A stretch of 64,000 nucleotides of DNA from Pestalotiopsis fici W106-1 (Eukaryota > Ascomycota > Sordariomycetes > Amphisphaeriales > Sporocadaceae), in NCBI RefSeq assembly GCF_000516985.1, contig NW_006917092.1, forward strand, positions 5,955,888 to 6,019,887. The letters are read 5' to 3'. The notes under the pieces were generated by a model. The model searched no databases. It worked only from the letters and a program-made list of their open reading frames with translations, and was not told the origin of the DNA. Shown piece by piece: positions 44,297 to 54,590 of this stretch. The stretch's first letter is position 1. The number at the start of each line of letters is the position of its first letter. A program made the translations under genes and the position numbers.

Positions 44297-46142
44297 CTAA
44301 ATAGTTCTTAATCGCACTCGGGTAGGAAGTTCGTCCTTGATCGTGCCCATGCCTTTTCCGGCACGGTAGGCACGTTCGCCGTCCTGCATCTGCACCGGGC
44401 CCGCCCGGCCTTGTACTTTGTCCCAGAGATCGTAGTTGAATTCCATGTCAAGCTCCCTCAATGTGAACACCAGCGCCAGCTTCATCTCCATCATGGCAAG
44501 CTCTTCGCCAATGCAGCGCATAGTGCCCAGCTCAAAAGGCCGAAAGGCATTCTTGACCGGGCGTAGCGGGTCGTTTTCGGGCCCCAGAAATCTCTCTGGA
44601 ATGAACTCATTCGATGTCGGCCAGAGGTCCGGGTGGCGATGTAGCGCGACCGGAGTGGTCTGCACGACGCAGTCGTAGGTCGGATACTGCACGCCATCCT
44701 CAACAAAGGCAAAGTCCGGTGCACATTTGCGCAGCGTTCCGGCTGGTGGTCGTAGTCGTAATGTCTCCTTGATTACGGCTGTAGTATAGCTAAGCTCGCT
44801 GAGTTTGTGGTGAGAGGACAGAAGAGTCTTCTTTGCCGCTGTGGGGTCTTTGCCAAGGACTTGGTCATGCTCCTTGCGAAGCTTTTCCACAACCCCGGGA
44901 TACTTGTTGATCTCCCAGTAGACCCAGCAACTGCTCAACTGATTAGTAATAATATACGCATAAATGATATGAAAATCATACAGAGTTTGCGCAGTTGTCT
45001 CATGGCCGGCAAATAGAAAGATTTTGAGATTGGCAATCACTTCTTCGACAAAAACTTCGCTCCTGGTTGACTGTTCATTGCCCATTTCCTTTACCGCGAG
45101 ATCTACTACGGTTTTGCGATCGGCAAGCTTGCTTGACTCCAGAATTCGTGCTTCCACTTCAGGTTGGAGAAGCTTCCGTATGACTTCTGCATTTTGATAT
45201 ACTTTTCGTTTAAAGGATGGAGTATGTCGCTCAATTCTGTTCTTTAGGCTGTCAAGTTTCAAGCACGCAATCAAGTTCCTCAGAGACACGAGCAGAGGAC
45301 TGGGCCCGCTGCTCTGTTCGTAAAGGCGTAACCCCCTTGCAACAAGTCAGTAAACCTGAATGCATCTGTGCGGTTATATCACTTACGTAGTGATCCTCGC
45401 GATAATGTCAAAAGTCAGAGCAATCACCTTGTCGTACATGGTAAACATCTGCCCCCACTCGCCGGCTGGACCAGCCTGGCTTGTCATGATCTGAGAGAAA
45501 ATGTCTACTTCTTCGATTAAGGCTGGGAAGTGGCTGTTCAAGCTTTGGGAAGAGAACCCTGGGTTCAATCTCGATCTCCATAGCTTGTGGCCTGTCCAGT
45601 CCAGTGACAGCATGTCAAGACCGTCCGTCAGAGGCTTTTGTGCCCACTTGAACATGGGTTGTCTCGGCTGCGGTGTCACCTGTGTCAACTGCGCACACAG
45701 CTCGGGCGATACCACCATGGCAAAGGTAAAGGGCACAAAAGGCCATAGGTCAAGATATATAACAGGAGGGCATTCCGTTGCTCCAGGAAAGTATTCGTTC
45801 CAATTTTCCATGATTTTCTTGTTGATTATCGTCTGGTGCGAGTCTGATGGGAACTGCTTTCTGATCTTATTCATGAGCAGTAGATGACCTGTGATCAAAG
45901 AGTACGGCTCCATGATTGGCTGTAGCGTTTTGTCGCCAAGGTAGGTCTTTCAAGAGAATCTGCTTTGCATTTCAACATTAACTTACAATTCCATTAGCCT
46001 TTAATTGCATCATTTTCCGTCGCACCATAATGCCCTGATATAATATTTTGGTAATCCATGTCGTGAATACGATGACGAGTAAAGTTGAGATGGCCCCTTT
46101 GGAGATGATTGCACTGGATGAGAACTGGGTTAGTGATGCCAT
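44297..46142 (-). CDS. cytochrome P450 monooxygenase
   Basis: Four exons on the minus strand (46142-45987, 45919-45387, 45335-44982, 44933-44297) give 559 residues. Exon 1 supplies a membrane anchor (ISTLLVIVFTTWITKILYQG) and the junction NGIPIMEPYSLITGH. Exon 3/4 gives the oxygen-binding I helix, FAGHETTAQTLS, once the 48-bp intron is removed; that intron is a multiple of three and so leaves an open but wrong reading. Then come the ExxR motif KETLRLRPPAG, the PERF-like IPERFLG, and the heme loop FELGTMRCIGEE with Cys488. The tail (GERAYRAGKGMG) resembles the P450s of sterigmatocystin/aflatoxin-type pathways, which suggests oxidation of a polyketide, but substrate specificity cannot be read. 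It is co-oriented with the MFS transporter upstream of it and may belong to the PKS pathway. Confidence 0.93.
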
Positions 46143-46838
46143 CTTGCTGACAAGGAAGATGGCCTTTAGTGCTGGTAAGAAGCCTCAGTGGTGCATGGCT
46201 GATTGACTGATTGGTAAGTCGGGATGATAAATAAGTTTTATGAATTAAATTACCAAAATAGCAAACCAAAACACACTCCAGTCACTTCCTGTGCCGTTGG
46301 CCTGCATCTATGTCAGTATCTCCTGTTCCGTATCCCCCTGTTACAGTTCACCGCAACCTTCAAGATTTTTCATCTGCCCAGAGTACGTCATTTGTCGTTA
46401 CTTGGCGCTACACCAATGAAATCAACATCGTATCGGGTCTACTACGCATGCGGTAAAGCCCACCATGTATGCGCTCAGTTGGTTGTTGGTTGGCTGATGC
46501 TACGCGTTATCGTCAGGCTACTGGAGATAATACAGCACAATTTATGTCCCAGTAAAGTCCGTACTAATCCAGGAAGAAAGAGTCTATTGTATGCCTTTGA
46601 TTCGAAAATATGATTTTGCTTGGTTCCAACCGCTCCTGGATTGTACCAAATTAGCACCAATTGTCAAACGACAAGTCCGTATGCATTCCACGAAACGCCG
46701 GGCATGTCTATTGTTCTGTTGCTATATTGTTCTAATGATAATTTTTCACATTCTAAAAGCGCACTTAAGTGCAACATCAAATATCATCCAGAGTCTGTTG
46801 CAATTAGGAAATTGCAAAAGGATGCAGGGTAGTCCACT
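46143..46838. other. intergenic between P450 and MFS genes
   Basis: P450 promoter and MFS 3' flank; several short frames without motifs. No gene called. Confidence 0.5.
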
Positions 46839-48954
46839 TTAGGCTTTCTCAGTGTCTCCACCTGCTTTCGCGGCCTGTTTCTTCATCCTCTGCCTCCTCC
46901 AGCCCGGACCGTAGAACCAATTCACGACCGCCATCGGAGTACATGCTACCACGATGAGGGCCAGTAAGAGGAAGGAGGTAGCCGGGCCCAATGCTGTCAC
47001 CATGGTCTCGGCAAACGCCACGCCCACGGCCGCCAAGCCACAGCGCACCAGGTTGTTGATGGCGGTGCTGCTCGCGCCCTTGCCTGGACACAGGTCTGAC
47101 ACCATGGTCTGGTTCATGGCAAACACGGCATTGCTCGTTGCGGCAATAAAGAACTGGAGCAGCAGCGGGACAATGACCCATACCGGCTTCGACGTAAGAG
47201 ACGAGCTGGAGACCGTGAACCCGTAGATTCCCGTGGCGAGTGTGAAGAGAAGGGTGACCCATGAGAGATGTTTGAGTCGCGCGTGCTCAATGTTGAAGTC
47301 GGTTGGTATTGCCTTGGACGGGATCTTGTACTCGGGCGGCAGATTGTGTTGTGCCCTGTAAGTGACTTCGGCAGCTGCAAAATCCTTGTTCATGAGCTTT
47401 CCTATGACGGCAGATCCGACAATAGTTCCTAGGCCTATTCACCTTGGTCAGAAAACAAATGCACTTCTTGAACGTGGGTGGAGTTGTTTAGAACTGACCA
47501 TTGGGCAGGAAAGCCAGACCGACAAGGAGTTCGTCTAGGCCGAATGCTGACTTGAAGATGCTTGTGGTGGTTGATGTCACCATACTCCAAATGGTGTAGA
47601 TGATACCCCCAAACACGAGATTCAACAATATGTCTTTCTGTCCCAACAGTCGGAGTGGATCTGTAAATGTTGATATACTAATCTTTTTTCGTTGGACAGC
47701 ATATTCCGGGTCTCGCATATAGTCGGGCTCCTTTCTGAATATGCGGATCAATGGTCTGTAGATGCCTTTGAGACGAAGAGAGCCATTGCCGGCAATATTT
47801 CTCATGGTTTCTGGAAGAAAGACGAGAATGAATCCCAATGTTATACTCGATATAATCAACAGAAATACAAAAATGGAGCGGAATCCTAAAGAGTTTGAAA
47901 GAGCGCCGCCCAGTACAGGTCCTACTGCAATGCTGAAATTTCGTACTAACCCATGAATAGGTCAGCCTCTGTTATAATGAAAGTGGTTCCAGTGGAGGTT
48001 TGAAGGCCAGTGACTCACTTGCTTGATAGAAACTAATGTACGATCCTCTCTCGGCGGGTTGAGTGATGTCTTGAATCACGCCATTCCCTTTGGTGCATTA
48101 GCTGTGCGTGAACTGTATAGAGATAATCTTTGGGGTCTTAGAGTGTAGTACCTATACTGACAGTGGAGGCGCTACCAGCAGCTTGTAGCCCTCTGAAAAT
48201 GATCAAAATAGTAAAATTGGGCGAAAAACTCAGGACAACGTTGGCCGTGATGTAAACTGCAAAGGATGCAAGATAAATTGGCCGACGACCAAGTGCGTCT
48301 GCAAAAGATCCCCATATCACTGGAGATATACCTTGAATAACAAGGTATGATGTTATTGTCAAAGACACTGTTTGAATGCTCACATTCAAATCCTGATCGA
48401 CATTTTTAGTATACCAATCAGTAGTTATTGTCCATGTTACTCGAGCTTACCTGTGCAATTGCATCTAGAGCCGGAAAGTAGATGTTGGATGAAAGACCAG
48501 AGAACAAGCCCGCAGCGCCAATTATAATGACCACGAACCACCTCTGTCTTGATGTAAAGACATGATACGGCTCTTCTGCTGGACTAGTTTTCGTATCTTT
48601 GAAAGTATCTTGGTTTTCGCCCGCATTGCCAATACCAAGGCTGTTCGAGAATAAATTCTGGGTACGCCTGCGGTCTTCTACTGGAACAGGGTCGGCGAAA
48701 GGATCTTCGGAATCTGTCTGCTGTATAGTTGAGTCGTTTGTCGACTCGTCGTGGGCTGTTCCGCTAGCTTGACGTGTGATGGTTTCTCCGTTGTCGTCGT
48801 GGATGCTGTCAAGATCAGGATACGTGGACAGGTTGATCAAGCCATGACCTGCTGCATAGTATAGATTGTTTGCTACTTCTCTCCACCCCTCAATGGTGGA
48901 AAATCGACGATGGATATGTCTTTCAGTGACTCTGCCTCCTTCGTGCTGTTCCAT
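46839..48954 (-). CDS. MFS multidrug-type (DHA1) transporter
   Basis: Five exons on the minus strand (48954-48451, 48392-48152, 48087-48019, 47945-47499, 47434-46839) give 618 residues. A cytosolic head of about 140 residues, rich in Asp/Glu/Ser/Thr, precedes the first helix (FVVIIIGAAGLFSGLSSNIY). Family marks include GSFADALGRRPIYL (motif A between helices 2 and 3), IIFRGLQAAGSAS and the antiporter-type IAVGPVLGGALSN (motif C region), then ALNI-like helices, a central loop with PDYMRDPEYAVQ, and a second set of six helices. This is the DHA1 drug:H+ antiporter class, related to the yeast QDR group. A role exporting the local metabolite is likely from position next to a P450, but such pumps also occur alone. 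The Arg/Lys-rich C-terminus is cytosolic. Confidence 0.93.
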
Positions 48955-51699
48955 GGCTGATGAAGCAACTTGTTGATACGGTTGTAAGAAAGATAGTAGG
49001 AAAGGTACCGATTATCAATGCGTGTTGTGGTGCATCACTCGTATAGTCGACTTTTGAAGCAGAAGACTCAAAACGGAATATTGGAGATATTGGGGGGCAA
49101 AATATTTATCCACTAGCCGTCTCAACTTGACCCTATGTCTGTCGAATGAGTTCACACTCGAGGGGTCTGAGAGTGCTCTCGTATGCACGTTTATCAAAAC
49201 GTAAAATATAGGACCTTGGTTCAATTAGGATGGTCGATGATTTCCCTCCGCAAACGTGCAGATAAACTGCCAAGTCTGATAAATTAGGTTTTGGTCCAAT
49301 TGATTGAACATGAGCGTTCTACGTATGGAGCATACTGTCTCAGGCTGGCGTTCGTTTTTGTGGGTAGCAGCGCCGTGTTTCGTGTCATTGCATGAGACGC
49401 TTTCCCGAGATGTTCTTGTACTTGGCTACTGTTCTGAAGCACGGATACTGATCGACAAGGTGCAACTTGTGTATGTGATGAAGCGCAGCTCAGTACTGCA
49501 TTGCCCCGTTGTTCCAATCTGCCAAAGTACCATACTGTATTATTCCGACCCTCTAGGGGAATCATACAATTTGTAAATCCAGGGGCACCAAATTCTTATG
49601 ATATGAGATAACAATACTCCGGTGAACTGCCAACAGACGATGGAAAGATTGATCTGGAATAGAGTTATTGTCCACGTTCAAGTGTTACATTGCACGATAA
49701 AGGGCTCACCGTTGGGCAGAACGCATTTCCCGATACAATACAACACAATACAAGACCTGCCTTGTTTGGATTCCAATTGGAAGCAGATTCTCCGCTTCTG
49801 ACTTCATCATGCCTGAAAGTCATTAGAATGGAACCGGAACGATAGCGGCCCAGCCACGGCACGCGTCATCCAAAGTGTTGAAACGACCTTTCCTACGATC
49901 TACTTCGCCCCCAAGCTTCAGGCAACTTGAATAGGGGCTCAGAGAAACGATCGCTGACTAAAATATGGCAGACAATGCTATCAGACAGCTTCATAATACC
50001 TTTCGCATAGACGGTGGAGCCATCATTCTCACAGGTTTGCGACCAGGCCAATTTTTAGACCAAGACCAAATAATAGCGTGAAGAAAACACACGAGGTCAA
50101 GGCAGACTTGCTAAATCTAAAATTGTCCAGTTTTGTAAGGCGTACAAAATCAACCTCGTAACTACAACAGAAGCGCAGGCTAAGCCATCTTGGGCTACTG
50201 AAAGTATGATAGTCCCGTCATTGCGCGTCCGGAGCACTACAGCCCGCTGAACTGGCTGCTCAGCCACACACTTTGTCGCTGCTCGACCTAAGCGCCCAAG
50301 TCGAACCTTGCGCACGACTCGTGTGGTTATCAGCAGAATACCTTGCTTCTGCGAGTCTTGTTGGCTACATTTTTTCAAGTCCTACACAATAAATCGCCGC
50401 GGTGCAGATCGAAAGAAATATTACAAGTTTTGTACTGAAAAGGATTGAAATCTATTGCAATAAAAATGATTATCACTACTCAAACTACCTCAAATTCTGC
50501 GCAGTATCGAGAATGTAGAAATCAAGGGAAAAACAATAAGACTTTCTGTTTTCAGCAATTCATGCCTCACAATGATTGTTCAATTGGCACCTTGGCCCGT
50601 CATGTTCTGCTATCATACCTTTTTACATACCCATTGTGACCTAGAACATAAAGTTGACAATCAAAGAAGTATCAGCTACCGCTAGTTGTCTTTGAACAGT
50701 GGATCTCGGTACTCCTCCCGCATCTGCATCCGCTGTGGGTAATAAAACATGAACGTTGATCGACCATCCACTGCCCAGGCAGCAGAATAACACATGGTTC
50801 GCTCCTGTAGATTGGTGGACCTCGTTTACGGCTGTGAAAATAAGCTTGTTAAGCGTTTCGTGAGGGCACGGCGGTATTATACTACGCCTCCGCCGGGGCC
50901 CCATCCCCAATGACACTCTACTTGCGCCTCTTTTCTGCTTGCTAGCGATATCTCTAGCATGCCACAATTTGCAAGTATGATAGGGCGACAGTTTTATTGG
51001 ATCTTTTCTTCAGCCTCCGCTTTACGCGTCCAAATCCATTCTATACTCTCCTTGTGCCCACGTTCTCTAGCAGGGGGCAGCTTGTGGTACAGGCGAAGGT
51101 CTAGAATAGTTTCCACTGACTAAATCACAGCTCAGTGAGTTGGCTAAAACGTGGGGGCATTAGTCTGCGAGTCAAACATGAACCGCCGTTGCCAATCATT
51201 CCTTCTCTCGATGCAAGGAAGGTGGTAAAATATGTCACTTGGAGGAGAAGATAAGAGCATGCCGTCATTATCGTTCCGACTTGTGATTTGTGCTTCGTCA
51301 AAGGTACCGCTATCATTCTGATGCATGCAACATGGGTCGGAAAGGACCAGATAAGCAACTCTTTCGATCTCTAGACCGTTAAAATGCTGTTGACATAGCA
51401 TCCGTGCCTGAAACGTTGCTGCATGATGGCTTGGGCCTTGCGTAGTGTGACAAATAACGCGGCACCCTGAGCCGGATAGGCTGATTTAAATGCCGATGAT
51501 GCTGTTTCGCTGATGTGTTCTCAGCTTCAGCCCTGTTTGATTTCCAAGTCTATTGAGAATCCCGGAGTCTTGTCCCGGTTCATCTTCAGCTTCGCTGATT
51601 GAAACAAACAGTACCATTCTGAAAGGATCACAGTTTATCTCGTTATCAAAATTGAAAACATCATTTTAATTCCACACATAAACATATTACAGCTTCCCG
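48955..51699. other. 2.7-kb intergenic region, no gene recognised
   Basis: Only short frames on both strands, none with motifs or clean splice partners. The longest (50641-50967, minus, 108 codons) starts in a plausible context but has biased Arg/Ser composition and no resemblance to a known protein. Confidence 0.45.
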
Positions 51700-52468
51700 A
51701 TGGAGTTTCGTGACCAAAGAACAAGACCACTTGTACAAGAAGGCCGGGGCATGATGGCCAGGGACTGGGACGAAGAATGGAGCAGTCTTACAGCTAGTAT
51801 TGCAGCCACGTCGCAGACAGGTATCCATTCCACCGAGGATCAAAAGACTGGCCTTTGCACTTTTCCCACAAACATTGCTAAATTTTCTCCCCATTCAGGC
51901 ACTTTTACGAGTACACGAACACCTACTCCAACCATCACATCTTCAACGACCACCCGCCCTCCGACGCCGTTGACTACACTGACACTCGAGAGACCTCCGA
52001 CCCCTACAACCACGTCTAGCAGCGTCAGGCCACCAACCCCTACAGTAACACTATTTACCGTGCGCCCCCCAACGCCGACAGTAACGGTCACGCAACAACC
52101 TATAACCCACTCGTCGGGCCTGACAAGTGGTACTGCATCTATACCATCAAGTACTGCTACAATATCGACACCATCAAGCTCAGCCGTTGCAACAACCACG
52201 GGCGTTTCGGGCTCTGGTACTGCGGTCATTGCCGCGGCAGGAAGCTTAGGTACGACAGTGGGAGGGAATTATTTGTGATCTCCAATCATTGTTTGCGTCT
52301 CACAATCTAACCATTGTCTCTTCTTTAGCTGGTGTATCTGTCGCTGTGAGCGGGGTATTTGTGTTGTTGCGAATGAGAAGAAAGAAACGGCTGGGCAAAA
52401 GGTACGGCATCTCGTTCTTTTCCCTCTTCTTTCAACCACCGCCATCAGCACCTAACCTTTTGAAGTAA
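51700..52468 (+). CDS. Ser/Thr/Pro-rich single-pass membrane protein
   Basis: Two exons (51700-52249 and 52329-52468) splice in phase (intron of 79 bp with CTAAC branch) to give 229 residues. The first about 45 residues (MEFRDQRTRPLVQEGRG then DWDEEWSSL) are hydrophilic. Next comes a region of about 95 residues built on imperfect repeats of RPPTPT with V/T-rich linkers, then a Ser/Thr/Gly stretch. A transmembrane segment formed across the splice junction (TAVIAAAGSLAGVSVAVSG, continuing VFVLL) is followed by a basic stop-transfer cluster RMRRKKRLGKR. This is the plan of many fungal wall-stress-sensor or mucin-like proteins, but no signal peptide is visible, so either an upstream exon is missing or the topology is different. 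The far C-terminus could instead be spliced again at GTACGG (52401). Confidence 0.65.
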
Positions 52469-53492
52469 GGCCTAAAACAGCAGACTAAATCTGCTTCGAC
52501 CGTGGTCTCATGATCTAGCGATCGGTACTGTCAATGCGCACAATAGTGGTCATCTACCGACATTCTACGAGTTCCCGGCAACGAAGTTTTCACGCGTCTA
52601 AGATGCGCAGAAATCAGAGGGCAGATGCTTATAAGGATTTTCCAGCATGTCGTTCGTCGTGGTGTGTTGAAGCTAGTCACAGGGTGGAATTGGTGTATGT
52701 TCAGCTAGGCATTGTGTTTGGGGGAATGCAATCATTGTTCGAATTTACTACATGTCTTGACTGGGCTGCCAACTGAAACGTGCAGCTTCCATGAAATGCC
52801 CCACCTATAGTTTCGTTTGGAATATTCACAGTGAGAAGAATGAGCATTATAGAACCCGGCCTGCATTAGCATGGGGAATTCGGGTGGAGATTAGCCAAGC
52901 GTGAGGTCTTCAGCTCAATCGAGATTCTCTGTGGCGTTCATGGATCATGATAGACTATCTGGATATCGGCCATCGCCTCGTTTTCCCCTAACGAGGTGAT
53001 CCACTGGGGTTCTATGCAGCGGACCGATGCAGTACACCATCTGTTCAAGGCCCCTCACTACGCCAGTGCAACTCTGCCACTTTAGGGTTAACGCCGGCAA
53101 CGGTTCTCTTACAAACTGCCCCTGTCCCTGCCCTGCCCCTTTCCAAGTCCAGACACACAAGATAAAAAGGCCTTTATTGCTCCCATGATTTAGGCAGCAG
53201 AATAAAAACTGCAGCGCCTCAGATTTCCGCATCATCCCGCATCACGGTACTTTCCAAGCTTGGCATAGCCCCAAAGCTAAGCTGATGAGTCGTTCATACT
53301 GGAAAATGCTGCTCAATTGATGGTATTATGGTGTAGGTATATGTCTAGTTGATATTATAACAAAGGAGAGAGATCGCGAGCTAAGAATGGCTAAGCTAAT
53401 GGTAGGAAAGGGATGAAGATAGACCCTGAACATTGCCACAAAGGTCTTGATTCAACAAAACAAGGTGTAGATTGATCACTGAGTCGGCTGGT
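52469..53492. other. intergenic, no gene recognised
   Basis: Short frames only; nothing supported by motif or splicing. Confidence 0.5.
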
Positions 53493-54590
53493 TTAGACTA
53501 GGTTCTCAACCTCCCCACGACCCTCAGACATGTCCCGAGCTCTGGCATAGTTATTGCTGCCGAGACCAGCCCAGAAAGCCTTATCCTGGCTGCGTGGGGC
53601 CCAGGCCCAACCAGCACCACGTCCCAATGGAAGATGATAAAGTCGGAACGCCACAAGTGATGTCATGAACCCAATCAAAAAGCTGAAAATGATGTCGAAT
53701 CCGTGATGTTGATAGTCGTACCATCTGGAAACACAAATGTACACTGAAGTGAATAACGGGACCACCGTAATAACGAGCAAATACAATGGTGGCGCAGCAG
53801 CCTCTTTTCTCGTGGCGGCCAAGTCTTTTGGTGTTTCCAAAGGCGCCTGTTGGTCGCTTCCGCGCTGCTCAAGAGGGATGGGCGAGGTGATTTGTCGGTA
53901 GTGGCGACGGGAGGGAAAAGCGGAATGGGCGCTTTCGTCGCGACGATAAGTCCCGTGATGGAGGAACGGTATGAAGGCACCAAGCTTCGTAGCTAGGAAC
54001 AGAGTCAAGTAGACCAGACCGGCGGCCGAGATTGAGCTGTGGCCAGAGGGCGAGCTGCGGAATCCTTCGTCAATAATGGAAGAATCAGGGTTTTGGCAGA
54101 TGGCGGCCGTGACCAATCTGCCATCGCTTGTCGCCGTCAATACGCCGCCAACCACGTAATCAGCAATGTTGTTGAGATCAGGCTGGCAGCGGGCCAACAA
54201 GTTGGGTCGCGGTTTGCCAAGTAGGTTTTTCATGCCATTGATAATGAACCATGTAGTTATAAAGGATGCAGCCAGCCCGAGCAAGCTCGCGTGCAACTCC
54301 CAAAGTCTTCTTTTCCAGATCAAGCCCTGCGATATTCCCTTGTGCGCCGTCGGGCCGGGAACGACGAGAAATGTTACGACGAGGATGATGGCGGCTGGCG
54401 CGACAATACTGACGATACCACACACGGCAATGGACACGGTATCGTCGTGTAGTGGAAAGCTGATGTTGCGATCTTCGAGGCTAAAGGCGTGCTTGTTTGG
54501 AGTAATGTTGTTGATGGCGTACCCCGCGAGACCGAACGCGATCAGTATAACCCAGTCGGCGACATACGAGGCGATTAGCTTGAAAGACAT
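53493..54590 (-). CDS. PAP2-family lipid phosphate phosphatase (DPP1/LPP type)
   Basis: Intronless, 365 residues from the ATG at 54590; an upstream TTG in frame is ignored. The three-part phosphatase signature is complete: KNLLGKPRP (KxxxxxxRP), PSGHSS (PSGH), and SRWYDYQHHGFD (SRxxxxxHxxxD). Six membrane segments are visible, beginning ADWVILIAFGLAGYAIN, with the catalytic motifs in the expected inter-helix loops. Yeast Dpp1/Lpp1 relatives dephosphorylate diacylglycerol pyrophosphate, phosphatidate and other lipid phosphates at vacuolar or Golgi membranes. A polar insert of about 60 residues (RRHYRQITSPIPLEQRGSD region) between motif 2 and motif 3 is typical of filamentous-fungal members. 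Probably a general lipid-metabolism gene, not part of the secondary-metabolite group. Confidence 0.94.
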   Translation of the reverse strand: MSFKLIASYVADWVILIAFGLAGYAINNITPNKHAFSLEDRNISFPLHDDTVSIAVCGIVSIVAPAAIILVVTFLVVPGPTAHKGISQGLIWKRRLWELHASLLGLAASFITTWFIINGMKNLLGKPRPNLLARCQPDLNNIADYVVGGVLTATSDGRLVTAAICQNPDSSIIDEGFRSSPSGHSSISAAGLVYLTLFLATKLGAFIPFLHHGTYRRDESAHSAFPSRRHYRQITSPIPLEQRGSDQQAPLETPKDLAATRKEAAAPPLYLLVITVVPLFTSVYICVSRWYDYQHHGFDIIFSFLIGFMTSLVAFRLYHLPLGRGAGWAWAPRSQDKAFWAGLGSNNYARARDMSEGRGEVENLV

